Part shown: piece by piece, positions 44,374-59,157 of the stretch | How the letters are laid out: each line of letters begins with the position of its first letter | Numbering within the stretch: the first letter of the stretch is position 1 | Translations under genes and position numbers: made by a program | The notes under the pieces: generated by a model | What the model was told of the DNA's origin: nothing | Seen by the model: only the letters and a program-made list of their open reading frames with translations | Database searches by the model: none | NCBI GenBank assembly: GCA_019096195.1 | Contig: JAGTXK010000030.1 | Coordinates: 1-64,000, forward strand | Direction: 5' to 3' | Origin: Boletus sp. NGJ | Lineage: Eukaryota > Basidiomycota > Agaricomycetes > Boletales > Boletaceae | Length of the DNA: 64,000 nt

Positions 44374-47372
44374 ATGTCACCTTCCTTGGCCTCGGAGGAT
44401 GGCCACGCTGGACACTCAAATACCTTGTCTGCCTCGGAGGCTCAACCGCCCCACCACACCTGCGACCCTCTCCCAATGCTTACCACTTCGCACTTTGAGT
44501 CTACCATCGGTGCCAGTGGCCGCGAATCCTCGATGTGCACCGTTCCCCACCTTCCGGCACATTGGTCCAAGTTGGCCGAGCAAACGCACGGTCTTGTCAC
44601 GTCCCGGGCCGGTGAAACCACGACTGTCAGTCCGTTTTCCGGCAACCTTGCTGTTCCTGTAGCATTCGGGCTGTCCTTGGATATGTCGCCCTCCCTTCCG
44701 ATCCACGGCAACAGTCACGGTGATCTTGGCACCCTCAATGAGCAGCCATCCACGTACGACGCGTTCATTTTGACGCGTTCGCGCGTCGTAAAAGTAAGTT
44801 TTCCGGTATATGATCATTCTGTGGGACTGCCCAGCTCATTGTGAGATATCAAGGTACGCAAGCATCCGAGTGCGACCTTTCTGTCCCTTCGCTCCATCTT
44901 TGAGTTTCTTGATGAAAACGTGCGTCGTTCCTTTACCGTGTTAAATTTGTGAGCTGATAAGCTTTCAAGAATCAGCGTGACCATCCAAGCGTGGGGTCTT
45001 CTTTGTCCGTGTGGACATTGAAGGACCTAACTGTTCTCGATCAAGTATGGGTCGTTTTCAAGTCCCATCATGATGTGAGTGTGTGATTTTTCATATCTTC
45101 GCCGGCAATTCGCGTCACAGCCACATTAATGCGCTGAGCGCTGCGCGTTACACGTAGAGGGGCAGCGATGAGTCAGACACGTTTTGAAGTCAGGCACCCG
45201 TTCCCGTATCGCCACAGAGACTCAACCGAGACTCGGGTGTCTCCTTTCTCCTCGGCGATCGTTCTTTCGTCGTCTTTTGTGATCGGAGTTTCGTCGTACT
45301 GACTATGGTTCGCGGTTGACAGGCGTGTATATTTCTCTCGCTTTCCCTCCCATCTTTCGCCGTATTTCCTGCTCTCGAGGCCGATCTGGAACCCTTTGAG
45401 AAACTTCGTCGTGTTGACGTGTTTTCCAGGGTAGGCTTGTCGTTTTTTTTTTTTTTTTTCGCGCTGCGATAATTGAGTGCCACTCCTCATAGTTCCCATC
45501 TCTTCCCGTAATCCAGCCCGAGAGGAAGTCCCAAAGGCTACGCATGTCAATATCTACGCCAGATCTTCACAACCACATTTACGTTGGACATCCCGGTGTT
45601 GACACTCAAACTTCAGCAACCGACAAGTTCGTTATTTCCACCAATCCCCCCAATCCGAGAACAACTTTCAGAGCAGGTGACTGGATGTCAGTATTTGATT
45701 TTATCTTGTCGGGCCGGTTGAATATATCATAGGGGGTCACGATCGACCCTCTTGCCCTTTTTTTTTCCAACGCGTTGCTGACCACTTTTTCTTATTAGAT
45801 GTAATTCTGTTACATGTGCTGCTCACAACTTTGGGTGAGTGCTTCCTTGTCTATCTCCTTTGTTTTTCCGCAGCAGCGGTCGGGTACGTGGTTGTCACAT
45901 GCTTGTGGCGTGACTAGGTCACAACGGCTGAGCCAGCCCTGTTTCGTACCACTCATCCGATATTACAAATCACGCCAGGGTCCCTCCTATTTTTCACGGA
46001 TGATGATCCTACCTCTTGTTTCATCTGAGCCTGCTCGACGGTCTCTCCGTCCTCGTTAAAGTGATGGTTCTGACGGATTCGTTCCCTTGCATGATTTTGC
46101 ACAGGCGCAATCTGGCTTGCAGAGGTTGTGGTTGTCCGCGTTCGGAGAGTCAAGTTTCATCAATGAACCGTCAAGCTCTGGGCATGCCGTCCGCCCGTCT
46201 TCCCACTTCCCCGCGTTTCACTAGCACCGCCGGCACTACACCGTTTTACGCGAGCACTTCGATACCAAATTATCCCAGCATTCCGCATGGTTCACGGTAT
46301 CCTCTGGCAGCTCAGCCTGCCGCTGCTGCGAAACCCGCGTCACCATCTCATCCCCTCCTAACTCCTTCTGGGCGCTCCTTCTCGGTGGGAGGAAAGGTGC
46401 AGAATATATCCACCGACCCATCTGCGCCATGCATCATGTACTGGCCCGATAATGAGCCATTCCCCGAGCAAGGTCAGATTCGCCCTAACAACCTCTCTGG
46501 ACTTCCCGTAAGTCAATTTGGAGAACTTGGGAATGTTCAGTAGCTGATTTGCATCGTAGCAACCTCCCATCTTGAATACAGGAAATCGTGGACCAATCGA
46601 GCATCAACCCGGCGATTGGATCTGCCAGAAGTGCAATTATTTGAATTGGAGACGACGCAAGGTTTGCCAGACTTGCTACCCATGTGAGCTTCTCTTCCTA
46701 TGTTGACTTGCTGCTGTTCTCACGAATTTCTAAGATGCTGAGGGCAATGGTGATTCCATCTCGGCTGCAGTGCAGTCCGAGAGGATTAACCTATTGACGT
46801 CCCTTCTCGCTCAAAACCAGTTGCCATTAAGAACCACTCCTCCCTCTGTCGATGTTCCCCGCCGAACCCCAGTGACACAGATGCAACACGAACGCCTACC
46901 GGAGGTTGTCGCCCCTTCGTCGAGGCTCAGCCGCTCTCAGATCGACCTTCGTGCCGCCGCGCAGTATCCCGACCCCCAGTTTATATATGAGACCTCGGTG
47001 CCTCATAGACATACTTTGCCCTTGTTCCCAAGCATGCGAGAGTTGGAAGATGCACTTCCTGCCGGCGCTCCAGCTCCACTCTTGCCCTCCTTTTTGCAAG
47101 ATATCGTCCAGTCGCCCACTTTGTCCCCTACATCGACATCTTCTGCAGACTTGTCTGTCGAAGAATACGAGGATACTACTCCCTCTCCCCGTCCTGGTCG
47201 TGACCGAGTGGCGACTCGCGACGACTTTGCTTCCAACTTCCCTTTTGGCAACATTTGGAGGCTCAACGACCAGGAGACGACAAATATTGCTGGCATTGCC
47301 TTGCCTCATCACGAGGACCTTGTTGGCAGCAGGAAGAGCAGTCAGGAAATTTTACGTCGCCAATCTCCTTAG
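44374..47372 (+). CDS. RNA-binding protein with two RanBP2-type zinc fingers (Nrp1-like)
   Basis: The first exon (ATG 44374) is a Ser/His-rich leader ending YDAFILTRSRVVK, continuing after an intron with RKHPSATFLSLRSIFEFLDE and VWTLKDLTVLDQVWVVFKSH, which looks RRM-like. Later exons give LEADLEPFEKLRRVDVFS and, after an intron, finger 1: AGDWICNSVTCAAHNFGRNL, ACRGCGCPR. A Pro/Ser linker and YWPDNEPFPEQGQIRPNN lead to finger 2: PGDWICQKCNYLNWRRRKVC, QTC. Each has the W-x-C-x(2-4)-C-x3-N-x6-C-x2-C pattern of single-stranded RNA-binding RanBP2 fingers. A disordered tail ends at 47372. This order resembles yeast Nrp1 (YDL167C) and its S. pombe relatives. One splice junction between the RRM-like part and 45,350 could not be put in frame, so the model there is uncertain. 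Confidence 0.72.
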
Positions 47373-47853
47373 TGTAAGCCTATCCGTTACTTGCACGTCA
47401 AGACTAGGCTCACGGTTGGAGCAGCATCATCTGGCTTCACGACGTCTCTTTGATGCAGGACTTATTCGACCTTCTCTGCGGAAATTTCGAATTAGACCAT
47501 TATTGTTATTGTTCATCTTTGCTGCCTCACTCATGGACTGTTTGGAGTTATTGGGGATCAGTGTCGTTCCTCTCTGTCAAGTATAGGAATCTCTCAGGGT
47601 ATACTGCATCTTTACAACATGTTTATCTTGTTCATTTATATTATTTTGGAACACATATATTAGTGTAGCTCTCGTAGTACTTCAGAAAAACAGTCGAAAT
47701 CATGTTTAGATATCGTTAAATAGGATTATTGGAAGCTTGCACAGCACTTAGTATTCACTGCCGCTGAATAACAAGCCGCGTCCGTGTGGAGGAGCGCCTT
47801 TTTGAATGTAGGTAATATGGCAAAAGGGAGGCTGGCTCTCTACAGTCTCTACC
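47373..47853. other. Intergenic region, no gene
   Basis: AT-rich 3' region of the zinc-finger gene followed by the APC1 promoter. No coding frame of note. Confidence 0.5.
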
Positions 47854-50800
47854 ATGAATTCCGACTCGATCGTCGTTCAAGTTCGAGTCCACCCCGATAC
47901 ACCTTCTGCCGCCTTCAAATTTCTGTCCCGCCAAACCTCATGCGCGTCAGAATCGCAGGTCGCAGAATCCGCTCTACTCCATTCCATCAGAGATGCTCTG
48001 AGGGGTTCAACGTCCAATTCGATCCACGCCGTCTATGCACCACTGTACGACGACGGATGTGACTCATGGGCGGAGCAAGAGCTGGCATGGAATGATCGCT
48101 GTGTGGTTCTCAGTCATGGGGGTGTCATCCAAAGGAAATGGGACTTCTCTGACGAAGATCAGACCATACAATGCGCGTGCATAGGGAGGTTCGCATACAC
48201 CAGTAACACCACAGGTCCTGTGCACGGCAGTGCGCATTATACCTCCAAAACAGGCGAGCAGCAAGCAGACTCGTCGACTGAATCCGTCTTCGGCCCTTTC
48301 AAAACCGTCCAGGAGGAGCGGCAGAAGAACAAACACGTCCAAGAAGAAGTTTCAGCAGTGTTCGTATTCCTACGCAGCATAGGCAAGGTCTACCTGATTA
48401 ATGGAACCGACTACACGTTTTCCCTTCCCTTCCTCGTTCGCAAATCATGGCCCCTTCATCCCCATGGCGTCATGATACAGCGTCTCCTCGATCCCCTGGA
48501 GATTGACGATTCTCGTGCCACTGGTGACGCACCACTTCCTACCACGTTCACCATCACAAATCCCTTCTCAGAGCCTGCTGCTGTCGGCATAACTGCCGGT
48601 ATAATGGGTGGTTTTCCCGGTCGTCCCGCCTGCCTTTCCGACGAAGAAGAGAACCACTTTCGGCCTCTCGTTGTTATTCCTGCTGTCGAAGAGGTTGTCT
48701 GGGTATCTCGGAAACCATTTGCCATTGATGATATTCTGATAACGTTCAACTCTGAACGAAAAGAACTATCCATCTGGCGCTACGTTTATCAACCTGGTCG
48801 CCACACCTCACCGTCTCGCTTTGATCTCAGTTTCAATCTAGACCGTATGGCTCTTGGAAGTGACGGAGAGGCGGAGGCACTCACGACTGCCGCAGAACAT
48901 GGCAGGTTGAAGGCCTCTTTTTGGGCGCAGAGGCTAATAACCCACCCGTATCCCAGCGTGCCGTAAGTTTTGTGCATGTTCAGGTGACTCGCTCAGAATA
49001 TCAGCTCATTTTGTTAGGCTGGGATCGTGTTCTCGAATTTCCGCGGCTCTCTTCGACCAACGCTTTGATGGTGTTCGTGACCATACATTGTTGGCGATCT
49101 GCATGCCCGGTGTTCCGACTGCGGTTTTCCTGCTCACTGTACAAGAGGAAAACAAGACTGTGGCTTGCGGTTACTTGACAACCATCGACGCCGTATCTGT
49201 GGTCCCCGTTGGTGCTACTCGCAAAGAGATATGGGATTTATTAGCCGTCAAATCAGATGGGTCGTTGACCATTTTCACTCATGGACTGCAAGAACTGCCT
49301 ATCGTGTTGGATATTGCCCAAGCCGGGAATGCTGGTAGTGCAGAGAAAAACGCGCTGGTTCCGATAACGGGTATAACATCGATAAAATCGGCATGTGTGT
49401 CATCGGTGACGTTGCTCTGTTCCGGAGGGCAAGCGTATCGTGGCAAATTCGACATGCTCCCTCGCGATCGTCTCGTCAATCAAGCGCTGCAAGTTCTATC
49501 CCTTATTATCCCTACAAAAGACGCCTTTACTTTGCACCTAGAGTTCCTCCACACATGGTCTCTCCGGAATTTCGGCACCTCCTCAAATCTGGAATTCCAC
49601 GCTTTGACTTATGCACTTACCAAGATTCTGGATCTCGAGTTGTCTTATCCAGCCAGCCGTCACGTATCGTTTTCAACCGATTGGGAACAGTTCTTTGCTC
49701 TAAGTACCAACGTCCGGAAATTCCAGGATGATCCCGCATTACAGCACCTCTCTCTTCCCGCTCATCTGAGAAGTCGGCAATACACTCTGGTACCGGTAAA
49801 ATCCAGTTCCTTACTGGCACCCGTGCTATACGCGCTCCATATGCTCGCCGAAGATCTCCGACTTGTAGTTCACCGACATGACTCCCTCGTGTTGCTCGTG
49901 CCTTTGGTTTGCCAACTCGCCCACATTATAAGGCCGGAGTGGGCAGACTACTGGAAGCGTCTTTGTCCCAACATCATGCCTGCTTGGCCTTCACATTCTA
50001 CTACGCGTACGTAGCATTCCAACCCGTAGCCAAACAAGGCTGATTTCGTCCCAGGTGCTGAAACGCTTGACGATCGAATACCGGTTTGGCCCCCGGATAT
50101 GGCCGCAATACTCTACGGCAGAGTTAGCAACCCTGATTGGAGATTTCCGGTATACGAAACCCCATGTCTAGCCGCCATGTTCGATATCCAACCTTCATAC
50201 GCTTTTGGCAAAGTCGAACCATTAAGTTCTCTTCAGCGTCTCACTACTGCATACCTCTGTCTTTCTGACAGTTCGATCTCATCTGCGCAGAAACGAGCGG
50301 AGATGACTGTAGAGACTCTTGTGCGTATGTGGGGCACGGCAAAGAAGGGGCATTTGTTCTTGGACAGCCTGCCTCTGGGCATTGCTGCACCTTTGCGTGA
50401 AGCCATCCGAACCTGCCAACTTTCGCCTCCTTCCCACTGGCAGCCGGAACATTACGAGCTTGTCGGTCGACGCGACCTGGCTTTCAGTGTCGCAATGGTT
50501 CAACCGGTAATCTCGCAACAGGGGATATATCAGTCTGCTGAGACGTACATGGTATGGTTTTTTTCATTCGTTGTCGCTCTCATGGATTAATCCGCTATCA
50601 GACTTCTCACCATCGGACCACCATAAATACGTTGGTCGAACAAGCGAAAGCCGCAAGCGCGGGCGAAGTTGATGCACTCTCTGGCGTGGAACTGGGTCTG
50701 AAATCTTTTGCAAGTATACGCTTCGGCCAAGATCGTCGATTGGAAGAAGTGGCACGTATGCTGTGCTCGTCGACAGTTCCATCCGTCCGGCTCATCGAGC

Positions 50801-53677
50801 GACCAGACTTGAAGTGAGTTCGTAGCTCTCCGCCAAACAAAACGACCAACCATCCTTGCAGCGAACACGACCAGACGAAAGAGCAACAACATCAGGTTGT
50901 GCGGATTGCAGAAAGGACATTGGCCTTGCCGTATGGCAGGGCAATGTTCACCTTTGGCTCAGTACTAACGGTCACTCGCGAGGCATACGTCATCCCAAAA
51001 CTAGAATATCAGATCAGGATCCAGCCTTCCAACGTCGTCACTGGACCTGAACCTGGTAAGATACCTCTCGAGTGCACGAACTGGGGAGAATTCCACAACG
51101 GAGTCGCTGCGGGCCTGCGCATTGCCCCTTGGGCGCGAGGCGTGGAGAGTTCCTGGATCGCTTTCAACAAGCCTTCGGAATTGACTCCAGAGCACGCAGG
51201 ATTCTTGTATGGACTCGGGTTGACGGGCCATCTCAAGGAAATGCTGACCTGGCATACTTTTGGATATCTCACACCGAAACATGATCTGACATCCATCGGC
51301 GTCCTCCTCGGTCTGTCTGCGGCAAACGTCGGGTCAGGAAACATGCACGTCACAAAGTTACTAGCCGTTCATACACCAGCATTGCTCCCGACACCGACAG
51401 TGGATCTCAACGTCTCCCTCATGACCCAAGCTGCTGGACTCGCCGGGGTTGGACTTCTCTACTTGGGCACAAAGGACCGTCGCATGGCCGAAGTTTGTCT
51501 CAACCAGATCAGTCGCAAGGACCTCGTGCAGCCTGATCTCAGCAACGAGCACAGAGAAGCATACACTTACTCTGCCGCTCTTGCCTTTGGGATGATCATG
51601 CTCGGAAAGGGGTCACCAATCCCGGCCGACGTCGCTTGTCTCCACCGGCTGCGCGTGCTTATTCACGGCGAAACGAAAACCATCTTCGCGGGGCGAAGCC
51701 GTCCCACATTCGATGTCAACATCACGTCTCCAGCCGCAGCCATCGCATTAGGCCTAATGTACCTGAAGACGGAGCAAAAAGATGTCGCTGATATTCTTGA
51801 AATTCCGAGTACGGTGATTGAACTGAATCACATTCAACCGAGCTTCTTGGTTATGCGCACGATTGCGAGGTCACTCATCATGTGGAATTCAATTGGATCG
51901 ACTGTCGACTGGTTGACGACTCAAATTCCCGAGCCCATCATGATAGCCATGCAGGATCAGATTGCAAACAAGCAGCAAGCTGACGATGCCATCGAGTTGG
52001 CTTACTTCAACATCATCGCTGGCTATTGCTTTGCTGTTGGATTGAAATACGCCGGTACTGCCCGCCATGAAGCATACATCATGCTATCGAATTATTTTGA
52101 CGTGTTCAGTCGATTTGTTGCGACAAGCGGTAAGTCTCTCGATTCAAATCATCACACCCACAACGTGCGATGGATCTCTAGGTCCTGCTTTTGATCATAA
52201 AATCAAGCGCTCGGCTGTGCGAGAGGGTCTCAACCTCATTTCGATTGCGCTGTGTATGGTTATGGCAGGCACTGGGGAGATCTCGTGCTTGAGGCGACTT
52301 AGGTATGCGTTCGGAATGTATCACCAGGCTTTCAGATATGGCGTGCACGTGGCGACACATCTATCGCTCGGTTTACTGTTCCTCGGGGCTGGTCGTTTCA
52401 CTTTGGGCACTTCTAATGCGGCTATTGCATGCATGGTCACTGCCTTCTTTCCCCGCTTCCACCACGTCTCATCGGATAACAAGAGTTACCTTCAGGCGTT
52501 GCGACACCTGTGGGTCCTTGCGGTAGAACCCCGCTGCCTCATCGCACGAGACGTTACGACGCGTGAGGCAGTTTACCTTCCCGTCAAGATCACGACAAAA
52601 GAAGGGAACGAGAAAGGGGTCACGCAGCTCATCTCTCCCACTCTTATACCGGACTTTGGGAAGCTCGTGTCCATCAGGATCGATACGCCACGCTACTGGC
52701 CTTTCTATGTGGACTTTGAGAACGTTCCCGAACACAAGATGAGTTTTTTGAGGAATCAAACGCTATACGTCAAGCGTCGGACAGCGTTCCTCAGCTACAC
52801 CGAGGATCCTAGAGGGAGTAGGAGTTTATTCGTTCGCTCTGGTTCTTCCGCCGGTGATGCCGCTACACTCGATTTCCCGCAGTTAACGGACGCGAAAACC
52901 CACCCTGCTAGTGACCTCACCCATTTCATCTCTTCGTTTTCAAACGACACCCTCTTCCTCGCATTTGCAGATTATTTCTCGCGCGACGATGGCGAGACAC
53001 CCGAGGAGAGGACGTTTCACGCATATTGCCACGCGGCACTCCTAGACAGCATTCTGCAAGATAAGATGGAAACACTCCAGTCGCATCTTACGCTGTATCA
53101 ATATCGCACGCAACCGCAGTCTACGTCCCATTTCCACCTTCGCCTGCAAGACCTCCGATTCGCTGTCGACTTTTACAGCAAGGTATTTGATCGTCGGTTC
53201 AGTGGTCGAGCGGAAAACAATCCGCGGCCACCCCTCATTCGCGAGAATACCGCATCGGGGGCTCTACAGGCCCTCGATGAACGCCTCGGGGAAGTGCAAA
53301 ACCATCCCAAGTTCACCAGGGCCCTCGGCCGGTACGCCCGCAGTGAACCCGTCTTCGACACGACAGAATCAGGGTCCGAACCTACTTCCGAGCCCTCGTC
53401 TCCAGGACACGTTTCCCGTTGGCTCGCATGGTACCTCATGAGGAACGGTGTCCCATCCGCCTCTCTTCTCGTGATACTGCGCCAACTCGCGCGAGAGGCG
53501 CACGTGCATAGCACGAGCCGACCGCCGCCTGAAGGAAGCGCGGACTTGCGGTCGCTCGACGTGGGTATCAAAGAGGTGCTCCGAGGTACCGGCACGAAAA
53601 TGATCAATGCGTTTGGGTCTGGTTGGTCTGGCGCATCGCTGGATCGAATCGTTGAGGCATGGCAGGGGGTCTCTTGA
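47854..53677 (+). CDS. APC1: Anaphase-promoting complex subunit 1
   Basis: APC1 is the largest scaffold of the APC/C ubiquitin ligase that triggers anaphase by degrading securin and cyclin B. Six or so exons encode roughly 1,800 residues. The N-terminal half has the beta-propeller-like region (CVVLSHGGVIQRKWDFSDED, FVFLRSIGKVYLINGTDYTF, VSRKPFAIDDILITFNSERK). The C-terminal half has proteasome/cyclosome repeats: FLYGLGLTGHLKEMLTWHTF, SIGVLLGLSAANVGSGNMHV, VSLMTQAAGLAGVGLLYLGT, AYTYSAALAFGMIMLGKGSP, ISLALGLMYL-like and VATHLSLGLLFLGAGRFTLG. The end matches the C-terminal helical part (YLQALRHLWVLAVEPRCLIA). First splice: CGTGCC/GTAAGT...GTTAG/GCTG, giving PLGSC in frame. The frame is open throughout and appears functional. 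Confidence 0.92.
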
Positions 53678-54817
53678 GCAGACAAAGGAGGGCATTGGAG
53701 GAAATGTCTGTATCCGTATTTGTATCGTCCCAACAGATGTATGAATCTGCGAGGGATTCTGTTCCATGTCGTGCGACGAGCACTCGGGATGACTTGAGTT
53801 GCGCACGTCCATGGGGACGGGTGCTCACGGATTGCAAGGGGTGTGAACACCACGAAACTTGGCGATGAAGCATGGTTCAAAGGTAATCCGAGATCAAGAT
53901 GCTATTTCGGCGGCATTGCCCTGGACGGCGGCGAGGGTGATTGATCAATCAATCAAGTCTATACGACATGGTCTCGGCTGTGGTTCCAAAGTTAACCATG
54001 AGCATGGGAGTAGACGGAACCATCGCGGTGGCATAGTACTACCCACAATTGAATCCGAGCAGACAATAGGTTGATTCTGCGTCCAGCGAAACCTTGGCGC
54101 TGAAACATGTCCTTGAGACAGCCGCATAGCAAAATGTGCGTGAAAATCGCTGGAACCTAGATCGCATATTTCAGGGGGCGAGGTTTATTTCGGTGTCGTA
54201 CGACGTGCATGTCGAATGACCGATTCCGGGGTCAACGCAGACTCGGTGGCACGGTCATGGGGAGGCTAGACTGATAACACAAGTACTTTTTCGAAACTAC
54301 GCATGATCAATCTAAGTTCTTAAATTTAGGCGTGCAGCAGGTCGATTCGGCGTCAACGTTTTCGATGTAGTATTAGGCCGCGGTAGAATCTTGGACGCCA
54401 CGACTGTTTTGATCGGATCGTCATGTGCCCAGCCATGTGCGAGCGGTGACTGGCTAGTGCAGTGCAGTGCGAACACAGGCCAACTTGTGATGTTTGTAGA
54501 TCTGAGAACAGTCCGGCGTGCAATAAATAGTGCGGCAACTAAACTCAAACTGGCCTTGTCAAAGCATGATATGGCTTACATAATAATACAAAAATGAAAT
54601 CTTAGTTGTGTATTCACATATAATGCCATACTCGAGCTAAGTACTTAGCAGTGATGATGCCCTTAGCCATTGTGATCGGGATCATACAAATCATGATGCG
54701 ATGCATGCTATACATAAGAAAACATGGCGGAATAATTATATAAGAAAACATGAATCTACATGCTAAGTACTCTAGTTAGCCCTACACAACGTTCCCAATG
54801 TACAGCACCAATTTTGA
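53678..54817. other. 1.1-kb convergent intergenic region, no gene
   Basis: Lies between the 3' ends of APC1 (+) and DAHP synthase (-). Frames are short and overlapping. The part from about 54,550 is AT-rich (ATAATTATATAAG), fitting 3' UTR sequence. Unusually long for this compact region; an old repeat fragment cannot be excluded. Confidence 0.5.
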
Positions 54818-56372
<1,555 letters not shown>

Positions 56373-56432
56373 GGCAGGTGATGGGTAGTGGCGAGGAAGG
56401 GAGGTGTTGAACTGGGACTGAGAGACGAGCGA

Positions 56433-56444
56433 CCTTTTTATATG
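56433..56444 (-). promoter_or_regulatory. TATA box of the DAHP synthase gene
   Basis: The minus strand reads CATATAAAAAGG, about 65 bp upstream of the DAHP synthase ATG, a consensus TATAAAAA box at a usual distance for a filamentous fungus. It lies in the 186-bp gap to the divergent PIH1 gene. Confidence 0.5.
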
Positions 56445-56558
56445 TTGTAGCTAGCTCGAGTTGCGAATTGAATATCTGGCCTTCCCTTTCTGGAAATAGC
56501 AGTGGTACAGGTCTGTCTTTCCAAATTGATTAGCAAACGTGCCCACACGGTCAGTTTG

Positions 56559-57745
56559 ATGGAGACCGCCACGCCCGGCAAAGTTGCCGTCGCCCTCAAT
56601 CCAGTGCCCGGCTTCTGTGTAAAATCAAGGGCTACCAACGACACCCTCGTTCATCTAACGCAGCCTCTTGATGTTCACGTCAAAAAAGGCCTGAAGATTT
56701 TCGTAAACATTGCATGGGATTCAAACGTGCCTCCTCCCCCTCCTGGAAACGACGATGCAATACACCGTGCAATGCGAGGTCTTGGTATCGACGATTCCAA
56801 CCCAGGGGCTTGGTTCGTCCCCATCGTCTTGTCAGACGCTCGCCAAGATTCTGACAAAGGTCGGTGTCCCGGTGTTACTCGCACTCCGTGAACATCGTCA
56901 CGGCAGATTCCCTTGCGATATCTCTATCTCCGATTGAGCCCCACTCGCTCCATTACTGACTCTTTCCGTTAGCGGGTCAGCCAGCCATCGTTTTCGATTG
57001 CGTCCTTAATCCGTCCATCAAATCTCGCTCCCTCAGAAACCCCGACTTCAAGAGCTTCATCATCGGTATTTACCTCGCCGTAGCATCTCATATCCGTTCT
57101 CATCGCTCAGTACTCTAGAACTTGCTCTTCAGCGTGTCGAGGCGCAAACAACTCTGATCCTCTCTCGGCAGATTGGCACGCCCAACATAGCCTCAAAGGG
57201 TAATCTCCAATCCCGTCGGGTGTTGGTACCGGTAGCATTGTATTACCCTGGTCATCCTGATTGCCAAGTGTCTCCGACGCTCGTTCAAGAAATCCCGGAC
57301 CACTCTACCGGCGTGCCTGAAAAAGCACCGCCCAAAGGCATGCCCGACATCACATCTGAAACTGGGGTTCCCGCATGGTCTTGGACGCAACAGGATTCAA
57401 GCATCCGCATTGTCTTCGACGTTCCTGGTATTGTAAGCAAACGTTCACCGCCTTCCACGAGGTGTATCTAGGTAACAAATACCATATTCCAATGCAACAC
57501 AGACACACGCAGTCATCCCTGAATCCACACTCGATGTTGAGCCGAGGCGCGTCCTCCTACACATCCCCACCTTGTACGACCTTGACCTTGACCTCGACGC
57601 CTCCGACTCGGAGCTCTTGTCGGTTTTCGGCAAGAACGAAACCGCTTATCAAGCTCTCAAGTTGAAGCGCATGCGCGATCTCGATGTCGACCACGCTCGG
57701 GCTGAGTGGCGCGTCGCTGATAGTGCGATCGTACTGTTGGCCTGA
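56559..57745 (+). CDS. PIH1-domain protein (R2TP chaperone complex)
   Basis: Pih1 links Hsp90 with Rvb1/Rvb2 and Tah1 in assembling snoRNPs, PIKKs and RNA polymerase II. Residues about 20-160 form the PIH1-N domain: LNPVPGFCVKSRA, VHVKKGLKIFVNIAWDSNVP, HRAMRGLGIDDSNPGAWFVP, GQPAIVFDCVLNPSIKSR and DFKSFIIELALQRVE. The C-terminus has a CS-like part: ESTLDVEPRRVLLHIPTLYD and LDASDSELLSVF. Start at 56559 chosen because METATPGKVAVALNPVPGF fits the family start. Three introns were placed in frame: GACAAAG/GTCGGT...GTTAG/CGGG, ATCG/GTATTT...CTCTAG/AACT and CCTG/GTATTG...CGCAG/TCAT. It is divergent from DAHP synthase. Confidence 0.82.
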
Positions 57746-59157
57746 TCTGTGGTAGATTATTTCACAGCCATGTTAGCGGGATTCCAAGGCAGTGATTCGG
57801 GCGCGCTGATTACCCACTCCGAACCACTGCACTAAATTGCGACGATATGTAAGTAGTACTAGTAAACAAGCGGGGAGCATGTCGTAATCTCCATACACAC
57901 AGAGATTATTAAAAAATTTTGTGGACCATGTGTAGTCATTTCGTTTCCACCATCATTGCCTCTCCGTAAGATGGGCTGATTTTGAGTGCATCGACCTGGC
58001 GAAAATCACAAATCAGATACTCGGTCGTGATGCATGATCTTGGATGATATGGCGGAACCTGGTGCTCATCAGAGCCACTGCCGTCACGATGGTCTTCTAC
58101 CGGATCGCTATCACATCCCTTTGCCGGTGGCCTGTGTTCACGCATGTGGTATGACAGGCGTCCGGTGGGTCCCTATCATGTTTTGGAATCTAGCATGAGC
58201 TACCACCGCGGTGTTTCACAGGAGGTTGCATTTCTCTTCCTGACAACACTAGAACTTTAAGAACGACACTCTAAACACGCCGTCACTGATACACACAGAC
58301 GTGGGGTCGAACTGTAATTTTAGTTCCGGCGATACTCAGGAAGAGAGCGGGTTTAGGTGGGGCCACCCCCATCAAAACTTTTCATGGACGAAAGCAGTTA
58401 TACTCACTCATCAAAGATCGCCGGGATACACCGCATAGGTACACACCTTGCTCGCGAAGGTCCACCATGAGAATGGAACGATCGTCCGTATTCGTATTCC
58501 CCCGTATGGCGGATTTATCATCCTAAAGGAGAGTCCAGCGTCGGGAGAATCCCGTGCAAGAAGCCTTTCGCCAAGCGCCAAGAAGCTCAAAACCAGTGCT
58601 AGGGGGTCAGGGATCACATCCACACACGCTCCAGTTGCGCGTGCATGGTCCCACTCCGTTGCTGCCAGTAGGGTAGGTTCATTCCTTCAATCGCCCTCAG
58701 GCTGGCCATGTTCCGCGATGTCGATGACGTGCCGTCGTCGAATATTGGCAACTTGGTGTCTGCTCCAACCTTGTCATTGGCCCAGTCCACCATGCTAGGC
58801 ACAATACTTGATTGCCAACGCTCGACCACCAATGCATCGTAGCTTCCGACTGGCACGCCATGCGGTGCATATGTTGATCGCCGATCAAGCAAGAGAAGGA
58901 AGTCGCTCCCTTGGGTTTATTTTCACGTATCGCCGTTCTCCCATCTCGAAACAGAACAGCTGCAATAGCCACTGAGCTCCCAGCGTGACTCATGTACTGT
59001 CGTTATTGCACAGGTGAGGAAAATCATGATCACGAAAAAGAAAACAGGTGAGGATGGGTGTGTCGAGTTCGGGTTACACGGCAGAAAGAGACAGCGGGAT
59101 GTACCGTGTGTCGGAGAACAACGCAAGCGAGGCAGATGCCGATCGGCATCCAACGGG
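57746..59157. other. 1.4-kb region without a supported gene
   Basis: Between the PIH1 stop and the stop of the next minus-strand gene. A minus-strand frame (58614-58892) reads protein-like (HGVPVGSYDALVVERWQSSI, VPSMVDWANDKVGADTKLPI) and could be a gene remnant or an unmodelled exon, but I found no partner exons or start. The rest is 3' UTR-like. Confidence 0.4.
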